DNA from: Aegilops tauschii subsp. strangulata
Taxonomy: Eukaryota; Streptophyta; Magnoliopsida; Poales; Poaceae
Assembly (NCBI RefSeq): GCF_002575655.3
Contig: NC_053040.3
Coordinates: 359,040,267-359,104,266 of the forward strand
DNA: 64,000 nucleotides
Direction: 5' to 3'
The notes beneath the pieces are model-generated. The model worked only from the letters and a program-made list of their open reading frames with translations. It was not told where the DNA came from and made no database searches. Of this stretch, positions 11,268 to 22,823 are shown piece by piece. Position numbers and translations under genes: made by a program. The number at the start of each line of letters is the position of its first letter. Position 1 is the stretch's first letter.

Positions 11268-11711
11268 ATGGTTTTGGTATCCGCCCCCGTCGGCCCTCGT
11301 CCTGTCTATGATTCGGATGTGGTATATATTATCTTTATAACTATTGGTTCATTTATTGGTTATGAAAATTATGCCGACCAACGTGACATAGATTTTATTT
11401 ATCTAGGAGGTATGTGAATCGGAAATTCCAACCGACCCTATTGTCGAGTGGTTAAATTTAGTTGAAGAAGAAAACAATTTCTTGAAGGAAAAAATAAAAA
11501 AATTGAGGAGGAGAAGATGATATTGGAGTTGCATGTTGCGGATGTCGTCGATGATCACAAGATCAAGATGGATGCAATGTGCTTGAAGATTAGAAAGATT
11601 AGAAAATATGCCATTCATACCGAGGCTTGGTATCATTATGCCATTGGATCAATTGTTACCTTGGTTGCGATTATGATCGCATTTGTTTTCGCATTGAAAT
11701 GTTTTACATAG
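11268..11711 (+). pseudogene. small coiled-coil / membrane protein ORF of CACTA C
   Basis: Upstream of the transposase is a short gene-like stretch in three pieces. The first starts at the ATG at 11268 and has a hydrophobic run (VVYIIFITIGSFIGYENY). The second reads DPIVEWLNLVEEENNFLKEK. The third runs MILELHVADVVDDHKIKMD and ends in a clear membrane segment (IGSIVTLVAIMIAFVFALKC) before TAG at 11709-11711. The pieces lie in different frames, so at least two small indels (near 11410 and 11506) are needed. Similar short proteins recur next to transposases in wheat CACTA copies as I recall them. No function is known to me, and a membrane protein is an unexpected passenger for a DNA transposon. 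Confidence 0.6.
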
Positions 11712-11891
11712 TTTCAATGTATGGTTTAATTAATTAGATGCTCTGGAGAGCTATATGTTGTTAGATGAGAACTATGTATGTACTTTGGTTTTAATGTGTT
11801 GGTGAACTTCTATTAATTTGGTCACTTAATTATCTATTCATGATGTTCTGTAATGGTTTTTGACAGACTTAATTATATATAATGCACGCAG

Positions 11892-14800
11892 ATGAACCGG
11901 CAATGGATGTACGGTGACAGACACACCTCTGAGTACATTAAGGGCGTGCATGATTTTCTCGAAGTGGCTGAGGCAAACAAGCAGAATTGTTTTATGTGTT
12001 GTCCATGCCCTAAATATCGGAATACAAAGTCTTACTCTGACCGGAAAATCCTTCAGACCCACCTGCTTTACAAGGGTTTCATGCCACACTATAATGTCTG
12101 GACGAGGCACGGAGAAATAGGGGTTATGATGGAAGACGGCGAAGAAGAAGAGGACAATGACAACTATGTGCCCCCTGAATACGGTGATGCTGCAACGGGG
12201 GAAGCTGCTGAAGATCAAGAGGAATCAGACGATGTGCCCAATGATGCTGCAACGGGGGAAGCTGCTGAAGATCAAGAGGAACCAGTGCCCGACGATGGTG
12301 ATCTCCGCCGGGTCATTGTCGGTGCAAGGACACAATGCGAAACTGAAAAGGAGAAGCTGAAGTTCGATCGCAAGTTAGAGGATCACAAAAAAGGGTTGTA
12401 CCCAATTGCGAAGATGGCAACACACAAAGCTCGGTACCGTACTGGAATTGCTGTAGTGGAAGGCAGATAATGCTGGGCCTGACAAAGGATTTGAGAAGCT
12501 ATTGAAAATATTGAAGAAGAAGCTTCCAAAGGATAACGAATTGCCCGACAGTACATACGCAGCAAAGAAGGTCGTGCCCTCTAGGATTGGAGGTGAAGAA
12601 GATACATGCATGCCCTAATGACTGCATCCTCTACCGCGGTGCGTACAAGGATCTGAACGCATGCCCGGTATGCGGTGCATTGCGGTATAAGATCAGACGA
12701 GATGACCCTGGTGATGTTGACGGCGAGCCCCCCAGGAAGAGGGTTCCTGCGAAGGTGATGTGGTATGCTCCTATAATACCACGGTTGAAACCTCTTTTCA
12801 AAAACGAAGAGCATGCCAAGTTGATGTGATGGCACAGTGAGGACCGTAAGAAAGACGGGAAGTTGAGAGCACCCGCTGACGGGTCGCAGTGGAGAAGAAT
12901 CGAGAGAAAGTACTGGGCTGAGTTTGCAGGTGACCCAAGGAACGTATGGTTTGGTTTAAGCACGGATGGCATTAATCCTTTCGGGGAGCAGAGCAGCAAT
13001 CACAGCACCTGGCCCGTGACCCTATGTATGTATAACCTTCCTCCTTGGATGTGCATGAAGCGGAAGTTCATTATGATGCCAGTTCTCATCCAAGGCCCTA
13101 AGCAACCTGGCAATGACATTGATGTGTACCTAAGGCCATTAGTTGAAGAACTTTTACAGCTGTGGAATGGAAACGGTGTACGTATGTGGGATGAGCACAA
13201 ACAGGAGGAATTTAACCTGCACGCGTTGCTGTTTGTAACCATCAGCGATTGGCCCACTCTCAGTAACCTTTCACGACAGACAAACAAGGGATACCACGCA
13301 TGCACGCACTGTTTAGATGACACTGAAAGTATATACCTGGACAAATGCAGGAAGAATGTGTACCTGGGCCATCGTCGATTTCTTCCGACCAACCATCAAT
13401 GTCGAAATAAAGGCAAGCATTTCAAAGGCGAGGCAGATCACCGGAAGAAGCCCGCCATGCGTACCGGTGATCACGTACTTGCTATGGTCAATGATTTACA
13501 CGTAATCTTTGGAAAGGGTCCCGGCGGACTAGCTGTTCCGAATGACGCTGAGGGACACACACCCATGTGGAAGAAGAAATCTATATTTTGGGACCTATCC
13601 TACTGGAAAGACCTAGAGGTCCGCTCTTCAATTGACGTGATGCACGTGACGAAGAACCTTTGCGTGAACCTACTAGGCTTCTTGGGCGTGTATGGGAAGA
13701 CAAAAGATACACCTGAGTCACGGGAGGACCTGCAATGTTTGCACGAAAAAGATGGCATGCCTCCGAAGCAGTATGAAGGTCCTGCCAGCTACGCTCTTAC
13801 GAAAGAAGAGAAAGAAATCTTATTTGAATGCCTGCTCAGTATGAAGGTCCCGACTGGCTTCTCGTCGAATATAAAGTGAATAATAAATATGCCGGAGAAA
13901 AAGTTCCAGAACCTAAAGTCTCATGACTGCCACGTGATTATGACGCAACTGCTTCCGGTTGCATTGAGGGGGCTTCTACCGGAAAACGTCCGATTAGCCA
14001 TTGTGAAGCTATGTGCATTCCTCAATGCAATCTCTCAGAAGGTGATCGATCCAGAAATCATACCAAGGCTAAGGAGTGATGTGGCGCAATGTCTTGTCAG
14101 TTTCGAGCTGGTGTTCCCACCATCCTTCTGCAATATCATGACGCATGTCCTAGTTCATCTAGTCGACGAGATTGTCATTCTGGGGCCCATATTTCTACAC
14201 AATATGTTCCCCTTTGAGAGGTTCATGGGAGTCCTAAAGAAATATGTCTGTAACCGCGCTAGGCCAGAAGGAAGCATCTCCATGGGCCATCAAACAGAGG
14301 ATGTCATTGGGTTTTGTGTTGACTTCATTCCTTGCCTTAAGAAGATAGGTCTCCCTAAATCGCGGTATGAGGGGAGACTGACTGGAAAAGGCACGCTAGG
14401 AGCGGACTCAATAATATGCAGGGACGGGCATTCTTGGTCTCAAGCACACTACACAGTTCTAGAGAACTCTACCTTGGTGACCCCGTATGTCGATGAACAC
14501 AAGAACAGTCTGCGCTCCAACCACCCGGAGCAGTGCGACGACTGGATTACATGTGAACACATCAGGACTTTCAGCAGTTGGTTGGAAACACGTCTCAGAG
14601 GTGACAACACTGTTTGTGATGAGCTGTACTCGTTGTCCAGGGGACCATCTTTGACTGTATTGACTTACAAAGGATACGAGATAAATGGGAATACATTTTA
14701 CACGATTGCCCAAGATCAAAAGAGCACCAACCAAAACAGCGGTGTCCGCTTTGATGCAGCAACCGAGAGGGGAAAGGACACATATTATGGTTACATAGTG

Positions 14801-15250
14801 GACATATGGGAACTTGACTACGGACATGATTTTAAGGTCCCTTTGTTTAAGTGCAAATGGGTCAATCTGTCAGGAGGCGGGGTACAGGTAGACCCACAGT
14901 ACGGAATGACAACAGTGGATCTGCAAAATCTTGGGTACACTGACGAACCGTTCGTCCTAGCCAATGATGTGGCACAGGTTATCTATGTGAAGGACATGTC
15001 TACCAAACCGAGAAAAAGAAAAGATAAGGAAGCGAATACATCATACGATGAGCCAAAGCGCCACATAGTTCTTTCAGGAAAAAGGGACATCGTGGGAGTG
15101 GAGGGCAAGACAGACATGTCTGAAGATTATGAAAAGTTTCATGAAATTCCTCCCTTCAAAGTCAAGGCTGACCCAAGCATCCTGATAAACGATGAAGATT
15201 ATCCATGGTTACGGCGCAATAAGCAAATGACACAAGCGAAGAAAAAGTGA
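11892..15250 (+). pseudogene. CACTA transposase (TNP2 / transposase_21 type), broken
   Basis: This is the catalytic transposase of element C. It begins with the transposase-associated domain (MNRQWMYGDRHTSEYIKGV, residues 1-80). An acidic linker with a duplicated DAATGEAAEDQEE follows, then a zinc-finger-like stretch (HACPNDCILYRGAY...ACPVCG), then the TNP2 core with STDGINPFGEQ, GPKQPGNDIDVYLRPL, ACTHCLD and SIDVMHVTKNLCVN. The C-terminal region (13889 on, FPFERFMGVLKKYVCNRA) fits DUF4218, with a DUF4216-like segment near GVRFDAATER. Lesions are a frameshift near 12456, a 2-bp loss near 12575, TGA at 12827-12829 where the family has a sense codon, and TGA at 13877-13879. No intron is seen. 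Enzyme activity from this copy is very unlikely. Confidence 0.93.
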
Positions 15251-15257
15251 AGACTTT

Positions 15258-15840
15258 CTCCCGCAACTATTATGATGATACCATGCCAACTTTGTAACAG
15301 ACGAGTATGATACCATTGTCCGTTTTGTACACGAAGTGCATCCAGTTTTTGCCGTAACCCTCTCAACTTTCTTGCACATGCTATGTGGATGAAATGATGA
15401 TACCATGCCAACTTTCAACCTTTTCAGAGTTCATTTGAAATGCTTTTCAATTTCAGGGTCTTATAGCTAATCAATAAATGCATGAAAAATAACAAATGAA
15501 GTCAGAAAGGGTTGAAAATTGATGATGTGGCATTGAATGGTGCATTTTGAACACACAAAAAGTCAGGAGTTCAAATAAGTTTTAAAAATGAAATCCCTTT
15601 GTAACAGACGAGTTTCCGTATGAAATCCTGATACTTCGAAAGAGATTGTCCGTTTTGTACACGAAGTGCATCCAGTTTTTGCCGTAACCCTCTCAACTTT
15701 CTCGCAAATACTATGTGGATGAAATGATGATACCATCCCAACTTTCAACCTTTTCAGAGTTCATTTGAAATGCTTATCAATTTTAGGGTCTTATAGCTCA
15801 AAATAATCAGTAAATGCATGAAAAATGGTGCATGAAAAAT
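15258..15840. repeat. about 330-bp tandem duplication after the transposase
   Basis: The segment with CCGTTTTGTACACGAAGTGC occurs at about 15320 and again at about 15650. Both copies are followed by the same GATGATACCAT...CAACTTTCAACC stretch. There are roughly 1.8 copies. Confidence 0.85.
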
Positions 15841-16507
15841 AACAAATAAAATAAATAAGTAATTAGAAACAAAATAATATAAACTTTAATAAAAATATAT
15901 AAGTAGAAACAAATTAAATAAACTTTAATAACATAAATAAAATTTATGAAACTAAAATTATCAAAGTATTTTCTGTTCAAAACATTATAAGCAACCTCTA
16001 GTATTATTGAAACTAAAATTATATAAAATTGATGAAACTAAAATATCAAAGTATTTTCTGTTCAAAATCATTGAAAGCAAAAAGAATTTTCATAAAGAAC
16101 TTTTTTTATTAGAAACTTTAATAGCAAAAAGAATTATCATAAAGTAAAATAAATAAGTAATTAGAAACAAAATAAAATAAAATAAATAGGTTTTTTGTTG
16201 TAAGTAGAAACAAAACAAAATAAATAAAGCAAAAAAGAAAACAAAAAACAGGCAAATAATAAAAAAATATGCCACCTACTGGGCCACCACGGCCTGAATA
16301 CGACTAGAAACCCATCGATGGGCCAGGATTCAGGCCCGCAGAAGGCCCAGTAGGCCCATCAGGCATAGCAGTGACAATTAGGCCCGTAAGCCTGCAATGG
16401 AGAGGAGCTCGAGAGGGGAGCGGCAGTGGGGCTTATAAACCACTGCGCGCCCCTCTCAACTAGCGAGGTGGGACTAAACTTTCGACGCGGGCGCAGCAGC
16501 ACAAGGC
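15841..16507. other. AT-rich spacer, then GC-rich stretch, inside CACTA C
   Basis: 15841-16280 consists of degenerate repeats of AAATAAATAAGTAATTAGAA and related words. From 16290 the base composition turns GC-rich. A TATA-like GCTTATAAACC lies at 16431-16440. No gene is seen. Confidence 0.5.
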
Positions 16508-16745
16508 CTTTGGTCCCGGTTGGTGGCACCAACCGATACTAAAGGGGTGCATTGGTACCGGTTCGTGGCACTAACCGGTACCAATGCCCCACCTTTAGTC
16601 CCGGTTGATGCCACCAACCGGGACCAAAAGCCGCCGCTTCCCGCCCTTTGGGCTGCTGAAAAGAGGCCTTTGGTCCCGGTTGGTGACACCAATCGGGACT
16701 AAAGGGTGGCATTGGTACCGGTTTGTGCCACAAACAGGTACCAGT
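16508..16745 (+). repeat. internal copy of the subterminal array in CACTA C
   Basis: GGTCCCGGTTGGTG-type and GGTACCGGTTCGTG-type repeats in both orientations occur here in the middle of the element, between the transposase and the second gene, and not near a terminus. The array runs directly into a TATA box, just as the left terminal array does. Confidence 0.85.
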
Positions 16746-16753
16746 GGGTTTGC

Positions 16754-16760
16754 TATATAA
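16754..16760 (+). promoter_or_regulatory. TATA box of the second gene of CACTA C
   Basis: TGCTATATAAGCCAGCACTT follows the internal array. A GC-rich leader (16783-17140) and a likely leader intron precede the ATG at 18167. The layout repeats that of the left promoter. Confidence 0.6.
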
Positions 16761-16782
16761 GCCAGCACTTGTGAAAAATTCG

Positions 16783-17399
16783 TCAGTTCTTCGATCCCTC
16801 CGACGACGCCGCCAGGCAGCCCGAGCTCGCCGTGCCTCTGCCGCGCCCCCGACCACGCCGCCGTCGCCCCTGCCCCCCGACCACGCCGCGCGCCCTCGCA
16901 GTGCCTCTGCCGCGCCCCCGACCCGCCCCGCCGTCGCCGTCGCCCGCGCTCGTCGTCGCCGTCGCCGCGCGCCTTCCCTGCCCCGACGCGCGTCGCCCAT
17001 GCCCCGACGCGCGCCGCCCCTGCCCCGACGTTGTCTCCGCGCCACTCCCCGCGCCCCTGCTTGCCCCGACGCCGCCCGCCGCGTGCTCCTCCCTCTGTGA
17101 GCACCGCGCCTCTGCCGGCCCCGCCGCCATGCTATTTTTTTACATGTTTTTAGATTTTCATATATGTATGTATGTATTTTTTAGATATATGTATTTTTTG
17201 GATGTATGTTCATATATGTATGTATGTATTTTTTACATGTTTTTTGTATGTATGTATGTATTTTTTTCAATTGTAATGATGTTTTAAAAATATATATATG
17301 CAAAAGTTAGATTTTTAGAAAAGTTTTATCTATATATGTTCTCTGATTTAGTACATTTTAGGTTAGTTTCATTATTAGAAAAGTTTTATATATTTAGGA
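16783..17399 (+). other. GC-rich leader and T-rich stretch upstream of the second CACTA C gene
   Basis: 16783-17140 is very GC-rich with many CGCC words and is open in several frames, giving Arg/Pro/Ala-rich chance translations. It is followed by T-rich DNA with repeated TATGTATGTATTTTTT. It is best read as 5' UTR and intron, not protein. Confidence 0.45.
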
Positions 17400-17770
17400 A
17401 GAAGGAATAGAAGGAAGAAGAAAAAAGTTTCATATATGCAAAAGTTACATTTTTAGAAAAGTTTTATATATCTAGCTAGGAAAGGAAGAAGAAGAAAAAG
17501 AATGAGAGGAAAAAGGAAAATAAGAAGAAGAAGAAGAAAGGAGAAGAGCAGGAGAGGAAGAAGATGAGAAATAAATAAGAAGAAGAAAAAAGAAGAAAAA
17601 GAAGAGGAGAAGAAGAAAGGAATAGAGGAGAAGAAGAGAAAATAGAATATTCTATTTTCGCTTCTTCTCCTATATTCCTTTCTTCTTCTCCTCTTTTTTT
17701 CTTCTTTTCTTCTTCAATCTTCTCCTCTATTTATATCTTCTTCTCCTCTTTTTATTTCTTCTTCGTCTTC
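17400..17770. repeat. polypurine/polypyrimidine mirror with long hairpin
   Basis: About 250 bases of GAA/GGA-rich purines are followed by about 110 bases of pyrimidines. The switch at 17648/17649 (GAAT|ATTC) is the centre of an inverted repeat with arms of about 65-70 bases (17580-17648 against 17649-17717) and only a few mismatches. Together they could fold as a long hairpin in RNA, or as triplex-type DNA. Confidence 0.8.
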
Positions 17771-18166
17771 TTATTTTTTATCGGATATGTCGTTGTCGAT
17801 ATACCCCGTGTCCCGATAACTTCAACACGAGGGGGCGTTCGACCTACCCCCTACCCGATAACATTATTTTCCCATGTATGTATGTCGTCGTTGTCGATAT
17901 AACCCCCTCCCGGATAACTTTGACCGTGATAACTTATACCACGGGAGCACTCCCCGGCCCTCTCGCTTGACCAAAACTCTCGAGGACACCCAAACCCTAG
18001 AAAAAAACGATGTCGGTCTCCTACCCCCTCCCGCCGCGCCCCTACCCTTGAAGCGTTGCCGAGGCCTCCCCAAACCCGGAATAAGCTAGGTCTATGTTTG
18101 CAGTAATATATCCACCTAATGTCATGTTTGTGTAATAATTGCCATGTTGTAATATTTGCAGAAACA

Positions 18167-21100
18167 ATGGAGCACGGACGAGACGAGGAAGCAGAAGAGG
18201 TGTTGGGGGACATAATCTTAGCCGGAGGTGATGTCTTGTCGTATCTTAACGACAATGATGGTCTGGAAGAACAGGGTGAAGAAGCAGGCTATGGTGATCG
18301 AAGAGTGGAGGAGGAAAGACATGATTATGATGGCTCCGGTGACCCAATGCTGGTGCAAGAAGGAGCCCGTGGTGACAGCTCCGGTGACCGAACAGAGTTC
18401 GGCCAGGTAAATATATTAGTTAAGCCTGTGCAGACTAGCTAATTGATGCATTCATTGTTTTGGTATGTACGCATATTAATTAACTCTCGTCTTTCTTCTT
18501 TTTTCTAGCCCTCCGGATCGAGCACAACTTCGGTAAAGAGACGAGGCCCGAAGAGAAAGTTGCGCTCGGATGAAAGGTTTGAGATCACAGCAATCGCGCG
18601 CGACGGCCAACCGATTGAACCCATCCGGACAAAGGAAGCATTTGCTGCTCAGTGTGGGGTTCTTGTTAGGGACAAGATCCCGATCAGCATCCACCAATGG
18701 TATAAGCCTAAGAAGGAAGACCCTGAGGTGTCTTATGTCAATGATATGCAGAAAGATGATCTTTGGACTGAGCTGAAGGCAAATTTCACCATACCGCCAG
18801 AGGAGGATCCGGAGAAGCCAGTTAAAGAGCAATTAATCAAGTCTCATGCTCTTAAGAAGATGGCAGACCTATTCAGGAGGTGGAAGAATGAGCTGAAAAT
18901 TTTTGTCGACAAAGAAGAGACACCAGAATTCATCGGCAAATATGAGAAGATCAGAGATCACTGGCCCGCATTTGTGGCCCACAAGACATCAGAAAAGAGT
19001 AAGAAGTTGTCAGCGACAAACAAGAAAAATGCTGCGAAGAAGAAGCTTCACCATCGCACGAGGTCAGGTGGCTACCTCAAAGCCCGGCCTAAGTGGGCCA
19101 AGGCTGAGAATGATCTGCTTGATAAAGGGATCGAACCAGAGACAATGAACTGGCCAGATCGTTGCCGGACTTGGTTCTTCGGGGCTGGCGGAACCTTGGA
19201 CGAGCTTTTGAGAATACGAGTCAAGAGGCTTCAGCACTATATCGATGCAGCACAGCAAGGGACGTTCGTTCCAGACAGAGAGAACGACGAGCTCACAATG
19301 GCCCTCGGGAATCCTGAGCACCCTGGACGGACACGAGGCACGCGAGGCTCCGTTCCGTGGAAGGCCAGTTTTCCGGACGTAGGCGGTTACAAATGCCAGG
19401 AGAGGAGGAAAAAAGTGGAGCAGAACCAAATTCAGAAGCTGCACGAAAGGGTTCAAGCGCTAGAGGAACGAGACGTAGCTCGCAGCAAGCGACCTGTCGA
19501 AACTACCCCGCCATCTCAGCGGAGAAGCAGCGTGGCTTCCACTGAGCTGCTTCAGCCGGAGCATGTCTTGACGGCTCCTGCTAGCTACCCCGTGGATGCT
19601 ATCACAGAGTCTCAACATTGCCACCTTATGACGCAATGGCAGAACTTCAAAGTCAAGGCGGCTGTCGGCTCTATTCGACCTCCTGAACTCGGCGCAACTT
19701 TTCACTGTCGTCCGATTCCAGAAGGATATGCTAGGGTGACGGTGGACGAAATAACGGAGGGATTTGAGGACCTCCAGCTTGACCACCCTACCGGTGAAGG
19801 GGAGACTCGGCTGGGTTCTGCTCTGAAGACTCCATGCCTATAGCGGAAGGAGCTCATCAACCTTCCGAACTGGACGCCTCCGCCTCCTCCTCCTCCTCCG
19901 GCAAGTAAGGGCACTCCGCCTCCTCCTCCGGCGAGTGATCAGGGCACTCAGCCTCCTTCTCCGGCGCGTGGCAGCACTTCGCCTCCTCCTCCGCCTCCTC
20001 CTCCGGCGAGTGATCAGGGCCCTCAGCCTCCTTCTCCGGCGCGTGGTGGCACTCCGCCTCCTTCTCCGCCTGCGCCGGCACGCCCGAGCAGCCAGCCTCC
20101 TCCTTGTCCGCCTCGTCAGCAAGGGCAGAAGAGATCCGCCGCCGCTCCGGCTGCTCCGGCGCGTCGTAGTCCTTCTCCTCCGCCTCGTAAGCAAGGAAAG
20201 AACACAGCCGCAGCCGCTCCGTCTACTCTGCCGGCGTCTAGCAGTACAGCCAGAGGCGGGAGGCAATACAGATTCGGTCCTTCTCTGAAGACTCCAGAGA
20301 TGTTACCATACAAGAGGACCGAGGAGGAAACCACGAAGATCGTGCGAGCCGAAGTGACGAACTTCTTTGAAGGGTTGAAAGCAAAGAAACATCCACCTCC
20401 GGAGGAGAAGGTAGAACCGATGAAAGCGAAGTGCACTCTGGCTGCCCTAACAAAACCACCAAAGTCTCCGCCGAAAGGCAACTATGAGCACATTATTGCA
20501 AAGACATTTGTCGAAGCGGAGCAGTCGGGAAGTACTGTCAGTGATCAAAGGTTAAAAGAACGACGAGCTGGGAAAAAATTGCCCAGCTCGGCGAACAAGC
20601 GAACCAATCGTGCCCCCCGCTCAAGGTGTCTAGCAACATCGTCGCTAATGATCCGAGGATGGTGCCCGGTTATAGCAATCTTGGAGATTACCTGCCCGAC
20701 GATGTAAATTATGATTTCTTGGAGGTGGACGAACACAAATACCATTACGGGAAGCCTCTCGTCAAAGATGAAAGATCTCTAACAACGATGATGCGAAGAT
20801 TACATGATTGGTACGTGAAAACCTGCAGAGAGTCTGATGGGATGAATACTTTGACGCTGAGAGTTAAACCGGAGCATGACCTTGTTGGAATTGAAATGTT
20901 GAATGTTCCATTTGAGGAGTTCTTCCAGTTTTTCAATCAAAAGGCCCTCGATAAATCAACGATCACTTGCTACTGTTTGTAAGTAGTACTACTTCTATCA
21001 TTAAGTCTCTCTATATAGGTCAGCTCTTTCATTGCATGTATTTATAATTATCGTCACTATATTATGTAGATTGAAGATCGCCGAATTGAAGAAAAGACAA

Positions 21101-22046
21101 ATCGGTGATATTGGATTCATTAACACAAATCTCATAGATGCAACTGAGGTTAAATATCATGCCAAAAATACCGAGGCCAACTTGCTACGATCGTTGGTAA
21201 TAAATGAAAACAAAGATATAATACTCTTTCCTTACAACTTCAAGTGAGTGTTACTGTCTTGTGCATATTCGGTTTCCCTTATTAGTCCAGGTTATAGTAA
21301 TGTAATTGATGACTTACGCATGCGTGCGCAGCTTCCACTATATTCTCCTAGAGATTAAGCTTGAGCAGGGACTAGTAACCGTCTTAGACTCGAGACGAAA
21401 AGATCCCCAGGACTATGCGGACATGACTCAAATGCTCGAGAAGTAAGTTAAATCAATCATTATCCACCATATCAGCAACTTTGTTCATTTCCTGATATCA
21501 AGTAATTTTTTTCTTTGTCTGGCAGGGTTTGGAGAAAATTCACCAAAAAAGCTCCGGGACTGCCGAAGAAGCTGCAATTTAGACACCCGGAAGTAAGTAC
21601 TATAGTAGCATGTTCCGCGCATCTCCTAGTGATTCAAGCGCTAGTTTCATCAATACCATTTAGCATGCTTGCTTATCAGTTTGATTGACCTCTATTTCCT
21701 GTAAAGTGGTTGTGGCAGGAAGCCGGGAATAATTACTGTGGATACTACGTTTGCGAGTCCATCCGCTACACGACCTGTGAGCGGGGCTACTCTGGCGAAC
21801 AATATGACGTGCGTAAGCAATAATATTCACAATTTTATTTTATTACCATCATTTGTGTTGAGTTTCATTTATTCATATATATATGTATTGACCCCTTCTT
21901 CAAATTAGATCTTTCGGATGCGGGATGAACTCCTACCACCAGATCGTATGCGAGCAATTCAAGAGGAATTTGCGGCATTCTTCCTTGACCACGTGATCGC
22001 TGAAAACGGAGAATACTATGTGGACCCTGTGTACATATATAATTAG
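18167..22046 (+). pseudogene. CACTA second gene: TnpA-like region plus Ulp1-like protease
   Basis: Exon 1 (18167-18406) is acidic. Exon 2 (from 18509) carries a basic start (KRRGPKRKLRSDERF) and a Transposase_24 (Ptta/En/Spm)-like region (residues about 110-330), then a coiled coil (KLHERVQALEERD). A long Pro-rich stretch (19875-20260) comes next. Later exons read 20580-20978, 21070-21243, 21332-21442, 21526-21592, 21707-21808 and 21909-22046, with GT..AG borders and matching phases. They form a Ulp1/C48 cysteine protease domain: His in NFHYILLEIK, Asp in VTVLDSRR, Cys in GNNYCGYYVC. Lesions are TAG at 19841-19843 and a frameshift near 20560; the protease part itself is open. Ulp1-like domains cleave SUMO-type modifiers in other proteins. 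The role in CACTA elements is not known to me. Confidence 0.88.
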
Positions 22047-22348
22047 GAGATTATATTGTAAGAGATAATTATTGTATATATGTAGCCGGTAGTGTCGGAT
22101 AATTATTGTATATATGTCCGATAATTATTGTATATTTGCTTACTAGCTAGCGTGTCTAGTCCTCTCTATACGTATATAGTACGTAGCGTCGACCAAGCAT
22201 GGAGATAAGAGAGGACACTTCTCTCTATTAATTAGCTAGCTAACACAATATATGAAACACCTAAATTAACCCCCCAAAACCCCCAACCCCCCCCCCCTTA
22301 AAAAAAACAAAAACCCCAGCCCCTGAAATGCTGACGCGTGGATGCCTA
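22047..22348. other. 3' flank of the second CACTA C gene
   Basis: AT-rich with a duplicated CGGATAATTATTGTATATAT-like stretch (about 22098-22135), then a run of C and A (22266-22320). No gene is seen. Confidence 0.4.
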
Positions 22349-22540
22349 TTGGTCCCGGTTAGTGCCACCAACCGGGACCAAAGGCCCTCCTGCCTGGGCT
22401 CGCCGCACTGGCCACGTGGAGGCCCATCTGTCCCGGTTCGTGTAAGAACCGGGACTAAAGGGCTAGGGCATTAGTAACGAACCTTTAGTCCCGGTTCAAC
22501 AACTGGGACAAAAGGCCCTTACCAACGGGGACAGGTGACC
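22349..22540 (-). repeat. right subterminal array of CACTA C
   Basis: GGTCCCGGTTAGTGCCACC, its inverted partner ACCGGGACCAAAGG, and further CCGGTT words occur in both orientations up to the right terminus. Confidence 0.85.
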
Positions 22541-22555
22541 CTTTTTCTACTAGTG
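22536..22555 (-). repeat. right terminal inverted repeat of CACTA C
   Basis: The reverse complement starts CACTAGTAGAAAAAGGGT and is followed outside by the TTA target duplication at 22556-22558. Confidence 0.92.
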
Positions 22556-22823
22556 TTAACATGGGAATTTGATTACATTCTAGAAAAATGTAGCCTTCTT
22601 CACAATAGGTTGAAGTGGATGAAAAGTTCCCTAAGAAAACTAGTACAGACGAATCCAAAGGAGAAATGCTAATTGATTGTAACCATATGGATCAAGCAAC
22701 CAATATGGGGGTGGAACATGTATGTACTGAAATCCTCCAAAAGAATCCTTCAGAAATCGTAGTACATTGTCATTGTAAACTTGGAAAAAGGTGTCACAAA
22801 TTGAACTCCCTTATGGTTAACAT

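Larger units (their letters stand above)
10587..22555 (+). mobile_element. CACTA element C, complete, with three gene remnants
   Basis: The element starts CACTAGTAGAAAAGAGGGC at 10587. It ends at 22555 with a sequence whose reverse complement is CACTAGTAGAAAAAGGGTC. It is flanked by TTA on both sides (10584-10586 and 22556-22558), the 3-bp target duplication expected for CACTA. Total length is 11,969 bp. Subterminal arrays of GGTCCCGGTTGGTGG-type repeats lie at both ends, with a third array inside at 16508-16745. Gene order is a small membrane-protein ORF (11268-11711), a TNP2-type transposase (11892-15250), and a TnpA-like plus Ulp1-like gene (18167-22046). All three have frame lesions, so this copy is probably not autonomous, but the matching ends suggest it could still be moved in trans. 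Confidence 0.93.

Noticed and set aside
19838..20266. Minus-strand Arg/Ser-rich frame of 142 codons
   Set aside because: It is the mirror of the Pro-rich stretch of the second CACTA gene; composition explains it.
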